Assembly: GCF_000505665.1 (NCBI RefSeq)
Contig: NC_023033.1
Span: 806,001 to 870,000, forward strand
DNA length: 64,000 bases
From: Thermosynechococcus sp. NK55a
Lineage (GTDB): Bacteria; Cyanobacteriota; Cyanobacteriia; Thermosynechococcales; Thermosynechococcaceae
Direction of reading: 5' to 3'
Part shown: positions 21,325 through 32,074 of the stretch, in pieces
How the letters are laid out: each line of letters opens with the position of its first letter
Numbering within the stretch: the stretch's first letter is position 1
Translations under genes and position numbers: made by a program
Notes under the pieces: model-generated
The model's input: only the letters and a program-made list of their open reading frames with translations
What the model was told of the DNA's origin: nothing
The model's database searches: none

Positions 21325-21753
21325 ATGCCCAACTCTCCCACAACCGCTGATCCCCCCGCCATTGAAGGTTTAGATGTGAAGGTGGTGTTCATTGACTCCT
21401 TTGCCTGTGTTACTGCCATCACCGCCCTGGGTTTGAGCCAAATTGGCCACTGCAGTCTATTGTCTTCTGTACCCTACCGTTGGGGATTCGCCGTGGGAGC
21501 GATCGCCGCCTATCGGAATCATACGAAAATTCTGGCGCTGACCCTCTCGCAACTGGTGCAGCGGGAGGCAGGGCTCAAGGACAAGGGCTACGCCGTGAGT
21601 GAAACCGCAGAGAAGTTGACCATTGATTGCTCGCCCCAAAGCTGGCAATGCGGGGCAACCATTCTGGAAAATTTGGGCGATCGCCGGCGCCTGTATAGCC
21701 GTGCGGTCACGATTCGGCAACTGCAACCACACTTGGCTGAGGGTGGACTGTGA
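21325..21753 (+). CDS. Uncharacterised soluble protein between proC and dapA
   Basis: 142 residues from the ATG at 21325 (or 144 from 21319). I do not recognise a family. The first third is mildly hydrophobic ([20 protein letters not shown]). The rest is mixed alpha/beta with [17 protein letters not shown]. There is no signal peptide or metal motif. The stop is coupled to the GTG start of dapA by a GTGA overlap, which together with normal codon usage argues that the gene is real. Confidence 0.55.
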   Translation: MPNSPTTADPPAIEGLDVKVVFIDSFACVTAITALGLSQIGHCSLLSSVPYRWGFAVGAIAAYRNHTKILALTLSQLVQREAGLKDKGYAVSETAEKLTIDCSPQSWQCGATILENLGDRRRLYSRAVTIRQLQPHLAEGGL

Positions 21754-22640
21754 CTGACTTGGGACGTGTAATTACCGCCATGATTACGCCATTTACAGCC
21801 GATGGCGCGATCGCCTACGATGTGGCGGCAAAACTGGCACAGCACCTTGTGGCCAATGGCTCCGATGGCATTGTTGTTTGCGGCACCACCGGCGAATCTC
21901 CCACCCTCACTTGGGAAGAGGAATTTCAACTCTTTCAAACGGTGCAGCAGGCTGTGGCGGGCAAAGCCAAAATTATTGCCGGTACGGGTTCCAACTCCAC
22001 CCGGGAAGCTGTTTATGCCACGGCAAAGGCCGCAGAACTCGGCCTCGATGGTGCGCTCTTGGTTGTCCCCTACTACAACAAACCGCCCCAAGAAGGACTC
22101 TACGCCCATTTTCAAGCGATCGCCAAGGCAGTGCCGGACTTTCCCCTCATGCTCTACAACATCCCCGGCCGCACCGGGCAAAACCTGCTGCCAGAAACAG
22201 TCATCCGCCTTGCTGAGTACCCAAACATCGTTGCCATCAAAGAAGCCAGCGGCAGCCTTGATCAAGCCAGTACCCTGCGCGCTGCTCTACCGCCGACCTT
22301 TCGCATTTACGCCGGCGATGATTCCCTGACGTTGCCACTACTGGCCGTTGGTGGTTATGGTGTAGTCAGCGTGGCTAGTCACCTTGTTGGCTCACGCATT
22401 CAAGAAATGATCCAAGCCTTTGTCCAAGGAGACACGGCCAAAGCCACAGCTATTCACTGTCAACTATTGCCACTGTTCAAGGTTTTATTTGTGACGACAA
22501 ACCCGATTCCGATCAAAGCCGCCCTTAGCCTCCAAGGTTGGTCAGTGGGTGAACCCCGACTGCCCCTCACGTCTGCGAGTGACGCTGTGATTGGCCAATT
22601 GAAGGCTGTTTTAGATGACCTTGGCCTACTGCAGTCTTAA
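21750..22640 (+). CDS. dapA: 4-hydroxy-tetrahydrodipicolinate synthase
   Basis: 296 residues, GTG start overlapping the upstream stop. It is a TIM-barrel aldolase with [13 protein letters not shown] near the N-terminus, [26 protein letters not shown] with the catalytic tyrosine, and the Schiff-base lysine in IVAIKEASG. It condenses pyruvate with aspartate semialdehyde, the first step of lysine and meso-diaminopimelate synthesis. It therefore feeds murE (50.7 kb). RNase J follows after 60 bases. Confidence 0.95.
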   Translation: MTDLGRVITAMITPFTADGAIAYDVAAKLAQHLVANGSDGIVVCGTTGESPTLTWEEEFQLFQTVQQAVAGKAKIIAGTGSNSTREAVYATAKAAELGLDGALLVVPYYNKPPQEGLYAHFQAIAKAVPDFPLMLYNIPGRTGQNLLPETVIRLAEYPNIVAIKEASGSLDQASTLRAALPPTFRIYAGDDSLTLPLLAVGGYGVVSVASHLVGSRIQEMIQAFVQGDTAKATAIHCQLLPLFKVLFVTTNPIPIKAALSLQGWSVGEPRLPLTSASDAVIGQLKAVLDDLGLLQS

Positions 22641-22700
22641 GACAACGCCGGGCATTTCCCAAGCTGCACCTTTTTTGTTCGTTTCATTGTAAGGAGACCT

Positions 22701-24446
22701 ATGAGTCAATCCGCTGCAACTGCTGCCCTAAAAATTATTCCTCTCGGTGGGCTGCATGAAATTGGCAAGAACACCTGCGTTTTTGAATTCCAAGATGAAA
22801 TTATTTTGTTGGATGCAGGGCTGGCCTTTCCCACGGATGGGATGCACGGGGTCACTATCGTCCTACCTGATATGACCTACCTGCGGCAAAATCGCGACAA
22901 AATCAAGGGGATGATTGTGACCCACGGCCATGAAGATCACATTGGTGGCATCCCTTTTCATCTGAAGCAGTTTGATATTCCTGTCATCTATGGCCCGCGC
23001 CTTGCCATGGCGCTACTGCAAGGGAAACTGGAAGAGGCGGGGGTTGCCGATCGCACCGAACTTCGCCCTGTACAGCCTCGGGAAATGGTGCGCTTGGGCA
23101 AAAATTTCCTCGTGGAGTATATCCGCAATACCCACTCCATTGCCGATAGCTTCTCGGTGGCGATTCATACCCCCATTGGCGTGATTATCCACACAGGGGA
23201 TTTCAAGTTTGATTTTACCCCCGTTGATGGCGAATGCTTTGACCTGCAGCGGCTAGCGGAGCATGGGGAGAAGGGGGTGCTCTGCCTCATTAGTGACTCC
23301 ACCAACTCAGAAGTCCCCGGCCATACCCCCTCGGAGCGATCTGTCTTTCCCAACTTGGATCGTGCCTTTAGCCAAGCGGAGGGGCGGATTATTTTTACTA
23401 CCTTTGCCTCTTCGGTGCATCGTCTCAGTATGGCCTTGGAATTGGCTCAAAAGCATGGCCGCGTGGTCTCGGTCTTGGGTCGCTCGATGCTCAATGTGAT
23501 TGCCCATGCCCGGCAGTTGGGCTATATTCGCTGCCCCGATGATCTCTTTGTGCCGCTGCACATGATGCACAAGTACCCGGATCATCAGGTGATGTACCTC
23601 ACCACGGGCTCCCAAGGGGAACCCCTCTCTGCCCTGACGCGGATTTCCAAGGGGGAACACAACAAAATTAAAATCCGCCCCGGGGATACTGTCATTCTCT
23701 CGGCTCACCCGATTCCAGGGAACACGATTGCCGTGGTGAACATGATCGATCGCCTGATGCTGCAAGGCGCCAAAGTCATCTATGGTCGCGAACAGGGCAT
23801 TCACGTCTCTGGTCATGCCTGCCAAGAGGATCAAAAGCTGATGCTGGCCTTGACGAAGCCCAAGTTCTTTTTACCTGTGCATGGAGAACACCGCATGTTG
23901 GTGAAACACGCCCAAACGGCTCAGAGCATGGGTATTCCCCCTGAGAATATGGTCATTATTGACAACGGCGATGTGGTGGAACTGACCCGTGACTCGATTC
24001 GGGTCATAGATAAGGTACCCGCTGGCATTGAGCTACTGGATCGCGGTGGCATTGTCAAAGCCCATGTGCTGCAAGAGCGGCAACAACTGGCTGAGGAAGG
24101 CATTATCACCGTGGCGGTGGCGGTGGGGACTGATGGCAGTCTGAAAGCTACGCCCGAAGTTCACCTGCGGGGCGTGGTCACAGCCATTGAGCCACAGGCT
24201 TGGCAGGCTTGGGTACAGGCCACGGTTGAAACCGCCTTGAGCGATCGCTGGAGCGAATATGCCCGCAATGGCGATGTGGACTGGGCGGGGGTCAAAGCCC
24301 ACATTGAACGGGAACTGGTGCGACTGGTGCGCCGTGAACTTCAGGGCAATGCCTCAGTCCTATTGCTCCTGCAACCCATCGAAGTCACCCCCCCTGTGGC
24401 AACAGGAATCCGCCGGCGTCGCAGCACGACTTCTGTGGTTGGCTAG
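22701..24446 (+). CDS. rnj: Ribonuclease J
   Basis: 581 residues. A metallo-beta-lactamase fold with the zinc motif HGHEDH at residues 75-80 and a third ligand in IIHTGDFKFDFTP, a beta-CASP domain in the middle (FTTFASSVHRLSM, SVLGRSMLNV), PVHGEHRML, and a C-terminal domain ending in an arginine-rich tail (RRRRS). It combines 5' exonuclease and endonuclease activity in mRNA and rRNA maturation. A clear Shine-Dalgarno AAGGAGA precedes the ATG. It is downstream of dapA, as in other cyanobacteria. Confidence 0.94.
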   Translation: MSQSAATAALKIIPLGGLHEIGKNTCVFEFQDEIILLDAGLAFPTDGMHGVTIVLPDMTYLRQNRDKIKGMIVTHGHEDHIGGIPFHLKQFDIPVIYGPRLAMALLQGKLEEAGVADRTELRPVQPREMVRLGKNFLVEYIRNTHSIADSFSVAIHTPIGVIIHTGDFKFDFTPVDGECFDLQRLAEHGEKGVLCLISDSTNSEVPGHTPSERSVFPNLDRAFSQAEGRIIFTTFASSVHRLSMALELAQKHGRVVSVLGRSMLNVIAHARQLGYIRCPDDLFVPLHMMHKYPDHQVMYLTTGSQGEPLSALTRISKGEHNKIKIRPGDTVILSAHPIPGNTIAVVNMIDRLMLQGAKVIYGREQGIHVSGHACQEDQKLMLALTKPKFFLPVHGEHRMLVKHAQTAQSMGIPPENMVIIDNGDVVELTRDSIRVIDKVPAGIELLDRGGIVKAHVLQERQQLAEEGIITVAVAVGTDGSLKATPEVHLRGVVTAIEPQAWQAWVQATVETALSDRWSEYARNGDVDWAGVKAHIERELVRLVRRELQGNASVLLLLQPIEVTPPVATGIRRRRSTTSVVG

Positions 24447-24498
24447 GGACCAGAGCCACCCCTTGCCTAGGGTTCTGCGTTTGCAGGCGGCTGCTTTC

Positions 24499-25797
24499 CT
24501 AGGAAACATTGGGGAGATGGATGGCAGACAATGGCACTTTTCCCTGAGGGGTACGGGGAATGTGGTCAACCGGAACCCAGCGCTTGGGGCATTTGTAGGC
24601 GCTGCACTGCTGCTTGAGCCATCTGCTGAGGACTTCCGGGGAAGCCTCTCCCACATAGAGAGCAACGACCTGTTCGCCCCAAAGGGGGTCGGGGGCGCCG
24701 TAAATATAGATATCTTGCACAAGGCCGCTGTTGAGCAGTAATGCCTCTAGCTCTTCAGGGTAGATATTCTCGCCACCGCTGATGATTTTGCGGCTGCTGC
24801 GTCCCAAAATGTAGAGGCGATCGTCTCGCCATTGAGCGCGATCGTCGGTTGGGAAGATGGCTGAGTGAAAGAACTCAGGGTAATAGCCAAGGGCAAGGGA
24901 AGCCGCCTGAATCTGAATCTCGCCCGTAGGGGTCAAATCAATCTGGGCATGGGGTAAGACTTGACCACAGGAGCGATCGCCCGCCCAAAATTCCCCCTGT
25001 CGCTGGGCACAGATCATACCTGCGGTTTCTGTCATTCCATAGGTGAGACATAAGGGCAATCGCTGCGTTGCCGCTTCCTCTAACAGTTGTAACCAGGTGG
25101 GGCCGCCGCCAATAAAAATCCCCCTTAACTTCCCTAACCACGGTAGCGGTTCCGTGAGCACCTGCTGCAGTTGCCGAGGCACCAGCGAGAGCCACAGATC
25201 AAGATTGGCAGGGGGTATGGTTTGCCGTAAGTCCTGTAAATGGCTCGCCAGATAGAGTTCTCCCCCACTCCATAGCGATCGCACCACGGGCATCAGGCCA
25301 CTGACATGGTACAAGGGCAAAATACTCAGGCAATGAATCGTTGATTGCTGGAGATGACTTTGCAGCCCCATCACCGCTGCCTGCAGGCTGTCCACCGTGT
25401 GAATTGCCCAACGCAACCGCCCTTGCGTGCCGCCAGTGGGAATTAGAATCCAGCCCTGGGGCCATCGTTCTCCAGATCCTTGGGGGTCTAGGGGGGGCAC
25501 CGTTCCCCAAGCCATAAAATTCTGCGGCAAGATTGCTGCCACCTGCTGCCACTCTTGGGACTGCCATTGGGGATTGGCCAGTAACAGGGGCGTGCCTGTG
25601 GAGAGTGCTGCTAGAAAACCCCTGAGAAAAGAGAGGGGATCGGGTTCGGCGAGCACGAGTACCGTTGGCTGCTGCTGCTGGAGTTGCGCCTGACCGTGGG
25701 CTAATTGTTCGAGGAGGATGGCGGTAGCACTGTGCCATTGTCCGTGGCGGGCGCACCACAGCCAGTGAGGGGCAATACTCGTAAGGTTTTGTAACAA
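24499..25797 (-). CDS. menE: 2-succinylbenzoate-CoA ligase (phylloquinone pathway)
   Basis: ANL-superfamily acyl-CoA synthetase: an ILIPTGGTQGRLRWAIHT P-loop-like motif, YGMTETAGMI, and the C-terminal hinge RLYILGRSSRKIISGGENIY with the catalytic lysine in TPQGKVPL. It activates o-succinylbenzoate to its CoA ester, downstream of menF. The frame is open to an ATG at 25902, but that would overlap the rsfS upstream region and add non-family residues. I prefer the TTG at 25797, preceded by GGGAGG, giving 432 residues. Confidence in function is high; in the start only moderate. Confidence 0.87.
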   Translation of the reverse strand: MLQNLTSIAPHWLWCARHGQWHSATAILLEQLAHGQAQLQQQQPTVLVLAEPDPLSFLRGFLAALSTGTPLLLANPQWQSQEWQQVAAILPQNFMAWGTVPPLDPQGSGERWPQGWILIPTGGTQGRLRWAIHTVDSLQAAVMGLQSHLQQSTIHCLSILPLYHVSGLMPVVRSLWSGGELYLASHLQDLRQTIPPANLDLWLSLVPRQLQQVLTEPLPWLGKLRGIFIGGGPTWLQLLEEAATQRLPLCLTYGMTETAGMICAQRQGEFWAGDRSCGQVLPHAQIDLTPTGEIQIQAASLALGYYPEFFHSAIFPTDDRAQWRDDRLYILGRSSRKIISGGENIYPEELEALLLNSGLVQDIYIYGAPDPLWGEQVVALYVGEASPEVLSRWLKQQCSAYKCPKRWVPVDHIPRTPQGKVPLSAIHLPNVS

Positions 25798-25883
25798 ATT
25801 TGTCCTGCACCTCCCGAAACCAATGGGTAAAATCAAAGGATGAAGGAGTGCGTTTAGGAGAGAGCAGCCTGAGTATTCAACAG

Positions 25884-26267
25884 ATGCAACAGGTAGCGGC
25901 AATTACTGACCCTAGCCTTAAACTAGCATGGACCGCCGCCTATGCCGCCGACGATCGCAAGGGAGTGGATATCTGTCTTTTAGATGTAAGGGGCGTGTCC
26001 TACCTCAGTGATTACTTTGTGATCATTACGGGACTCTCAAAAACCCAAGTGCGTGCCATTTACCAAGGGATTGAGGAGGCGGCTCTCGAACATTGCCAAC
26101 GCCAACCCCAACATATTGAAGGCCAAGCGGAATGTTCATGGGTGCTGATGGACTACGGTGATGTGATTGTCCATGTGCAGTTGCCCAAGGAGCGCCAATA
26201 CTACAACCTTGAGGCCTTCTGGGGCCATGCCCAGCGCCTTCCCTTTGCGCCCTTGGTGACGACCTAG
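25884..26267 (+). CDS. rsfS: Ribosome silencing factor RsfS/Iojap
   Basis: 127 residues from the ATG at 25884. It has the RsfS domain KGVDICLLDVRGVSYLSDYF, VIITGLSKTQVRAI, and the terminal WVLMDYGDVIVHV. RsfS binds ribosomal protein L14 and blocks subunit joining when nutrients are scarce. The frame is open upstream to 25800, but those codons look unlike the family and overlap the menE upstream region. It is divergent from menE. Confidence 0.88.
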   Translation: MQQVAAITDPSLKLAWTAAYAADDRKGVDICLLDVRGVSYLSDYFVIITGLSKTQVRAIYQGIEEAALEHCQRQPQHIEGQAECSWVLMDYGDVIVHVQLPKERQYYNLEAFWGHAQRLPFAPLVTT

Positions 26268-26713
26268 GGGGTACAGGTAGGCGGTTCTTTTTGGCCTGCT
26301 ACGGGGGGCGATCGCCAAACATAGCGCCATACCGCTTCTCGCACCCTTGACCCCTATTGCTGCCCCATTCCCAGAGTCAGGGCCCGACTGATTTGCTCAC
26401 GGGTTCTCCTCCTAGCCGAACAACTACCCCTGACTCTGCCCGTTATCCTCTATCAATCGCAACTGGCCGCGAAACGCTACACGCTGTTGCAAAATGCGAG
26501 CGATCGCACCGCAGTACTCACCTTTGATCTGGCAACCTGAGCACCCTTGCCGCCTACAAATCGTAGCCCCGCCATCAAGACACTGGGGCAACGGAACAGT
26601 GTGGGGTTTTGGACACAGCCTGAGCAACCCCTAACGCTTACGGGGACTATTGGCAGCGGTTTGGTATGGTGAAGATAAAGAAAGGATAAAAACAGTTTAT
26701 CTGCCCATCCACC
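26268..26713. other. Intergenic region with possible decayed coding remnant
   Basis: 446 bases without an intact gene. On the plus strand about 26415-26540 reads LAEQLPLTLPVILYQSQLAA then KRYTLLQNASDRTAVLTFDL with a stop, which has coding-like composition but no start. A later stretch (about 26600-26668) also reads like protein. I cannot name a parent family. The 3' part should contain the promoter of the P-type ATPase gene. Confidence 0.35.
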
Positions 26714-29539
26714 ATGACCTCCTCCAACGCCACCTCCAACCTTGATCGTGAGTCAGTTTGGCATGCTCTGAGTGCCGATGAAGCCATTAGCCGTCTTGGG
26801 AGTGATCCCCAACAGGGGTTAAGTTTTGCAGAAGTGCAACGGCGACAAGCCCAATATGGGCGCAATGAACTTGTTGACAATGGCCGCCGCCCCCGCTGGC
26901 AGATCTTCACGGATCAGTTTCGCAATGTAATGCTGATCATGCTGCTGGTGGTGGCCTTCATTTCTGGCACATTGGAGATTCTTGAATCCCTCCAGGAAAA
27001 CAGGATTCCCTTCCCCAAGGACGCAACCGCAATTCTGGTGGTGGTGATTCTCAATGCCATTTTGGGCTATGTTCAAGAAGCCCGGGCTGAGGAGGCTCTA
27101 GCAGCCCTGAAAAATATGGCCGCACCCAAGGTGCGTGTCCTGCGGGAAGGCAAAGTCATGGCAATTGACTCCCCTGAACTGGTTGTCGGGGATATTTTCT
27201 TTTTGGAAACGGGGGTAAAAGTGGCTGCCGATGGTCGGCTTCTAGAAGCCGTTAACCTGCAAATCCGCGAGGCTGCCCTTACAGGTGAAGCAGAAGCCGC
27301 TAGTAAAAATGCTGCGAACATTTTGCCCCTTGATACTGAAGTGGGCGATCGCGCCAATCTAGTGTTTGCAGGCACAGAGGTCAGCCAAGGGCGAGGGGTC
27401 GCCGTCGTCACCGCGATCGGCATGGATACCGAACTGGGGAAAATTGCTGCTGCCCTCCAAGGGGTCGAGCAGGAACCCACACCACTGCAAAAACGGATGA
27501 CCGAGCTGGGAAATCGCTTAGTGGGGTTTTCCTTGGTGCTGGTGAGCATTGTTGTGATGGCGGGGGGGCTGTACGACCCTTCACTGCTGCGGCATCTCAT
27601 TGAAGTTTCCCTGAGTATGGCGGTGGCAGTGGTCCCCGAAGGCTTGCCCGCTGTGATTACCGTCACCCTTGCCTTGGGAACGCAACGGATGGTGAAACGC
27701 CATGCCCTGATTCGTCGGCTGCCGGCAGTGGAGACATTGGGGAGTGTGACAGTTATCTGCTCCGACAAAACAGGTACCCTCACCCAAAACAAAATGGTGG
27801 TGCAGGCGATCGCCACAACGTCCTATCGTGCCAAGGTGAGGGGCAATGGCTATGAACCCAAGGGGGACTTTTACGACGCCAATACCGATGACCCCTTAGC
27901 ACTGTACGAACGGCACCTACTGCTACTGGCAGGGGCACTGTGTAATGATGCCCTGCTCAAACAACACGCAGCCGAATGGGTGATCCTCGGTGACCCGACA
28001 GAAGGCTCCCTCCTGCCCTTGGCCGCCAAGGGGGGCATTGATCTGAAAGCGCTACGGGAAACGGCGGAGCGGGTCGCTGAGTTTCCCTTTGATGCCAATC
28101 GCAAGCGCATGAGCACCTTCTATCGCAGTGAGTCTGTTCCTGCGATTCCCGCCAAGGAACCCTACTGGATGATCACCAAAGGGTCACCCGAGCTAACCCT
28201 GGAACGCTGTCAATGGCGGCAGGTGGGACAAGAGATTCAACCCCTAACACTGGCGGAGCGCCAAGAGATTCTCGCTGAAAACGATCGCTTTGCCGCTCAG
28301 GGTCTGCGGGTCTTGGGGATTGCCCATCGCTACTGGTCAGAGTTGCCGCCGCCAGAGAGTGTCGAGACCAGTGAGCAGGAGTTAATTTGGTTGGGGCTGG
28401 TGGGCATTCTTGATCCCCCCCGCCCGGAGGTGCTGGAGGCCGTCGCCACCTGTCGCACTGCCGGCATTCGCCCGATGATGATTACAGGCGATCATCCACT
28501 GACTGCCCAGGCGATCGCCAGTCAAATTGGCATCTGTGAGTGGGGCGCTCCGACCCTCACGGGTCGGAACATTGAAAAAATGAGTAGCGAGGAATTGGAT
28601 GCTGTCACCCCCACCGTCAGCGTCTATGCCCGGGTTTCCCCAGAACATAAACTGCGGATTGTCAAATCGCTGCAACGTCACGGTGAAATTGTGGCCATGA
28701 CTGGCGATGGTGTGAATGATGCCCCCGCCCTTAAACAAGCGGATATCGGGATAGCCATGGGGATGACGGGTACTGATGTCACCAAGGAAGCCAGTGATAT
28801 GGTGCTCTTGGATGATAACTTTGCTACGATTGTGGCCGCTACCGAGGAAGGGCGAGTCATTTACAGCAACATTCGTCGCTTTATTAGATACATTCTCGGC
28901 TCCAATATTGGCGAAGTGATTACGATCGCCTGCTCACCCCTGCTGGGACTAGGGGGCGTTCCCCTAACGCCCTTGCAAATTCTCTGGATGAACCTAGTCA
29001 CTGATGGCCTACCTGCCCTTGCTCTGGCCGTTGAACCGGGGGACCCTGAGGTCATGAAGCGCCCTCCCATTCAGCCGAATGAGAGCATTTTTGGCCGCGG
29101 CATGGGTTCCTACATGATTCGCGTTGGCTTGATCTTGGCCATCGTCGGCATTGCCCTCATGGTATGGGCGTATAGCTACACTGCCGAGCACATGGAGGGG
29201 GGTCTAGATCCACAGCGTTGGACAACTATGGTCTTTACCACCCTCTGCCTTTCCCAAATGGGTCATGCCCTTGCTGCTCGTTCGAGTACACGACTGACCA
29301 TTGAAATGAACCCCGCCTCCAATCTCTTTGTTTGGGCATCGGTTATTTTGACAACGATTCTGCAACTACTGCTAATCTACGCTCCACCCCTGCGGCAGTT
29401 TTTTGGTACCTACCTGATCTCGGGAACTGAGCTAGCCGTCTGTATTGGCTTTAGCATGCTTGTCTTTGTCTGGGTGGAGCTGGAGAAACTGGTGTTGCGG
29501 CTATTCAATAAGGGCCCAGAACTCAAGCTATTGGAATAG
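26714..29539 (+). CDS. P2-type cation-transporting ATPase (Ca2+/cation pump)
   Basis: 941 residues. It has an N-terminal cation-ATPase domain, actuator motif [10 protein letters not shown] (normally TGE[S/A]), the M4 motif [13 protein letters not shown], the phosphorylation site DKTGTLT at 351-357, the nucleotide domain KGSPE, and the hinge [20 protein letters not shown]. About ten membrane segments are visible. The PEGLP sequence and overall length fit the PacL/SERCA-like P2A group, which exports Ca2+ or Mn2+. Substrate specificity cannot be settled from sequence alone. Confidence 0.93.
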   Translation: MTSSNATSNLDRESVWHALSADEAISRLGSDPQQGLSFAEVQRRQAQYGRNELVDNGRRPRWQIFTDQFRNVMLIMLLVVAFISGTLEILESLQENRIPFPKDATAILVVVILNAILGYVQEARAEEALAALKNMAAPKVRVLREGKVMAIDSPELVVGDIFFLETGVKVAADGRLLEAVNLQIREAALTGEAEAASKNAANILPLDTEVGDRANLVFAGTEVSQGRGVAVVTAIGMDTELGKIAAALQGVEQEPTPLQKRMTELGNRLVGFSLVLVSIVVMAGGLYDPSLLRHLIEVSLSMAVAVVPEGLPAVITVTLALGTQRMVKRHALIRRLPAVETLGSVTVICSDKTGTLTQNKMVVQAIATTSYRAKVRGNGYEPKGDFYDANTDDPLALYERHLLLLAGALCNDALLKQHAAEWVILGDPTEGSLLPLAAKGGIDLKALRETAERVAEFPFDANRKRMSTFYRSESVPAIPAKEPYWMITKGSPELTLERCQWRQVGQEIQPLTLAERQEILAENDRFAAQGLRVLGIAHRYWSELPPPESVETSEQELIWLGLVGILDPPRPEVLEAVATCRTAGIRPMMITGDHPLTAQAIASQIGICEWGAPTLTGRNIEKMSSEELDAVTPTVSVYARVSPEHKLRIVKSLQRHGEIVAMTGDGVNDAPALKQADIGIAMGMTGTDVTKEASDMVLLDDNFATIVAATEEGRVIYSNIRRFIRYILGSNIGEVITIACSPLLGLGGVPLTPLQILWMNLVTDGLPALALAVEPGDPEVMKRPPIQPNESIFGRGMGSYMIRVGLILAIVGIALMVWAYSYTAEHMEGGLDPQRWTTMVFTTLCLSQMGHALAARSSTRLTIEMNPASNLFVWASVILTTILQLLLIYAPPLRQFFGTYLISGTELAVCIGFSMLVFVWVELEKLVLRLFNKGPELKLLE

Positions 29540-29544
29540 GCTCC

Positions 29545-30633
29545 CTAAAAGCCCATCACCTTGGCCACGGTTTGTTCTGTGGGTTCAATGTGGCGGTGGA
29601 AGCGATCGCTCTCCTGCTTGAGCGCTGTTTCTGGATCCTTGAGGCCATTGCCCGTCAGCACACAAACTACCGTGGCACCGCTGGGCACCTGATCTGCTAA
29701 CTTCAAAAGGCCAGCCACAGAAGCGGCACTCGCAGGTTCACAGAAGATTCCTTCCTCGGAGGCCAGCAGACAATAGGCATTCAGGATTTCCTCATCCGTA
29801 ACGGCATTAAAGGCACCTTGGCTGGCTTCCTTGACCGCGATCGCCCGTTGCCAGTTGGCAGGATTGCCAATACGAATGGCCGTCGCAACCGTTTCGGGAT
29901 GCGTAACAATCTCACCCTTGACAAGGGGGGCAGACCCCGCTGCTTGAAAGCCCATCATCCGCGGCAGGCGATCGCAACGGTTTTGCTCACGATACTGGCA
30001 AAAGCCCATCCAGTAGGCGGTAATGTTACCGGCATTGCCCATAGGAATGCAGAGCCAGTCGGGGGCATTGCCCAAGCTATCTACCACCTCAAAGGCCGCT
30101 GTTTTCTGTCCTTCCAGCCGATAGGGATTGACGGAATTGACCAGGGTCACGGGGTAGGTTTCCGCCATGAGGCGCACAATTTCCAAGGCTTTATCAAAGT
30201 TGCCCTCAATGGCAATGACTTCAGCACCATACAGAAGCGCTTGGGCGAGTTTTCCTTGGGCAACATAGCCCTCTGGCACCAGGACATAGGCGCGTAGTCC
30301 AGCTCGTCGGGCATAGGCCGCCGCAGCGGCTGAGGTATTCCCTGTGCTGGCACAAATCACCGCCTCAGCACCTACTTCCTTGGCCTTGGAAATGGCCATG
30401 GTCATGCCGCGATCCTTGAAGCTCCCGGTGGGGTTAAGGCCATCGTACTTGACATAAACTGAGACGTTGCGGCCAATCCGCGCTGCAATTTGAGGCACCG
30501 GAATCAATGGCGTATTCCCCTCATAGAGGGTGATCACTGGGGTGCGATCGCTCACGGGCAAAAAGTCACCGTAGGCGTGAATTAGGCCATGCCAAGCAGG
30601 ACGGATGGGGGGAGCAGAGAGGGTTACAGGCAC
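29545..30633 (-). CDS. thrC: Threonine synthase
   Basis: A PLP-dependent fold-type II enzyme of about 362 residues. It has the PLP lysine in [28 protein letters not shown] as the phosphate loop, [12 protein letters not shown] and the ending TGNGLKDPE. It converts O-phosphohomoserine to threonine. The frame is open to an ATG at 30711, but residues 1-26 are Cys/Ser-rich and non-family. The GTG at 30633 starts just before the conserved RPAWHGLI, so I use it. The gene is convergent with the ATPase gene and divergent from the histidine phosphatase gene. Confidence 0.9.
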   Translation of the reverse strand: MPVTLSAPPIRPAWHGLIHAYGDFLPVSDRTPVITLYEGNTPLIPVPQIAARIGRNVSVYVKYDGLNPTGSFKDRGMTMAISKAKEVGAEAVICASTGNTSAAAAAYARRAGLRAYVLVPEGYVAQGKLAQALLYGAEVIAIEGNFDKALEIVRLMAETYPVTLVNSVNPYRLEGQKTAAFEVVDSLGNAPDWLCIPMGNAGNITAYWMGFCQYREQNRCDRLPRMMGFQAAGSAPLVKGEIVTHPETVATAIRIGNPANWQRAIAVKEASQGAFNAVTDEEILNAYCLLASEEGIFCEPASAASVAGLLKLADQVPSGATVVCVLTGNGLKDPETALKQESDRFHRHIEPTEQTVAKVMGF

Positions 30634-30756
30634 AGGTACGCAGTCAAGAAATATGAATAAACTTGAGGCTGAGGATAGAGTGCAGCCACACAGTAGGATA
30701 ATTTTAGCCATCAGGGGTTACACTTGCCAATTGCCTCGCTGGGGGAGAGCTACACA

Positions 30757-31371
30757 ATGCGTTTAATTTTGATTCGTCATGGAGAAGCTGTTGGCAATGA
30801 TTCGGGCGTCATGCTGGGACGGCAAGATGTGCCCCTCACAGAACGGGGACGGCAGCAAGCCCTTGCCCTGCGGGAAAAACTCCCCCGACCGAATACCATT
30901 TACACCAGTCCACTGCAACGCTGCTACGATACGGCTACGCTGATGAATCCCTGTCCCGACTTAAAAATTCAAGAGCTAGCGGAGTTAATTGAAATTGATC
31001 AAGGAATTTTTACGGGACTGACATGGGCACAGGCACAGGCACGACATCCTGGCCTCTGTGAAGAACTGGAAGAGAGCGATCACCTGATTCCAGTCCCCGA
31101 AGCCGAGTCAATGGCCATGGCTTGGCAGCGGGCAAAACAGGCTTGGAAACAACTGCGACGCCACAGCGATGAGGACTGCGTTTGGTGTATTAGTCATGGC
31201 GGTTTTTTGCAGTGCCTCGTTAGTGTGGTGCTGGGGAGCGATCGCCTCTGGGGAATGGAGATTCCCCCCGCCGCTTGGTTTGACTTCTCAGTACGGCTGG
31301 ATTTAGATGGACGCTTTGAAGCGGAAAATACCCGCTGGTGGCGCATCAATGCCTTCAATCAGTTCCCCTAG
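30757..31371 (+). CDS. Histidine phosphatase (phosphoglycerate mutase-like)
   Basis: 204 residues. The N-terminal catalytic motif is LILIRHGEAVGND, the second Arg/His elements are YTSPLQRCYDTA and CISHGGFLQC, and the length matches the cobC/gpmB-type branch. These enzymes remove phosphate through a phosphohistidine; the substrate could be a sugar phosphate or a cobalamin-pathway intermediate, and I cannot choose. The start is at MRLILIRHG; an upstream ATG at 30724 would add 11 residues. Its 3' end is convergent with the CRISPR-Cas locus. Confidence 0.85.
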   Translation: MRLILIRHGEAVGNDSGVMLGRQDVPLTERGRQQALALREKLPRPNTIYTSPLQRCYDTATLMNPCPDLKIQELAELIEIDQGIFTGLTWAQAQARHPGLCEELEESDHLIPVPEAESMAMAWQRAKQAWKQLRRHSDEDCVWCISHGGFLQCLVSVVLGSDRLWGMEIPPAAWFDFSVRLDLDGRFEAENTRWWRINAFNQFP

Positions 31372-31456
31372 CCATCCAGCCGCATTAGGTTGTCAACAAA
31401 CTGCACTGGGCGCAACTAGGGTAAAGATGGCGCCCGCAAAACACTGAGACCCTCAG

Positions 31457-32074
31457 CTAAGGAATTGTTACCCAGCACGCTTCTTCATCAAATTCATCAA
31501 CTAAACGAAAGCGTTGAAATGTTCCTCGGCCGCTTTGGCGATCGATCCAGATGGGCAGGCTAATCAGACCGCGGTTGTCCCGAATGAGCCAGTGGATTGA
31601 ACCGTCGTTGTCACGATAGGGGCGGATGCCATTCACCAGTGCCCAGGATTCTCCTAGACTGAGCCCCCCAAAGCGAGTGATTTGAGCGGGGGTGGAAAGG
31701 GCCCTCGCCACCCGGTCGGCGAGCTTCACTGTCCCCGCTTCTTTATTGGAATCAATCCGAACAACCACTTTCAAATCTGTGAGCAGTTCGTGGTAATTGG
31801 GTTTTGAGAACTGGCTAGTTGAATAAGTTCCCAAGTTTTGTTTGCTGTACTTATGATGCCGTTGCTTCCTCAAAATTCGGGAGATTGGTGGATCGCCACC
31901 GATGATGCCAATGGCTAGCTTTACTCCCTGATGTTTGTTTATGTCAACTTCCCCTACAAGGGATAGAAGAAGTCCATAAATTGTGGATGGCGGTGGGTAA
32001 CGATAGGTTTCTTTGTAGTCTCGGGCAAAGTTGCGGGGAAAACTGGTACAGGGACAATCAATGTAAAGTTGCAT
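31457..32074 (-). CDS. cas5: CRISPR-associated protein Cas5 (MYXAN/DevS type)
   Basis: 205 residues. The N-terminal RAMP-fold segment with FARDYKETYRYPPPSTIYGL is the Cas5 signature. Cas5 binds the 5' handle of the crRNA and caps the Cascade filament. The ATG is fused to the cas7 stop (TAATG), so translation is coupled. It is the last gene of the cas operon. Length and context match the DevS branch named for the Myxococcus dev operon. Confidence 0.85.
   Translation of the reverse strand: MQLYIDCPCTSFPRNFARDYKETYRYPPPSTIYGLLLSLVGEVDINKHQGVKLAIGIIGGDPPISRILRKQRHHKYSKQNLGTYSTSQFSKPNYHELLTDLKVVVRIDSNKEAGTVKLADRVARALSTPAQITRFGGLSLGESWALVNGIRPYRDNDGSIHWLIRDNRGLISLPIWIDRQSGRGTFQRFRLVDEFDEEACWVTIP

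Noticed and set aside
21588-22265. 225-residue minus-strand ORF over dapA
   Set aside because: Antisense to dapA; Cys/Gly-rich low-quality sequence with no motif.
27073-27816. 247-residue minus-strand ORF in the P-type ATPase
   Set aside because: Shadow of a conserved gene; Arg/Ser/Thr-rich composition typical of wrong-frame translation.
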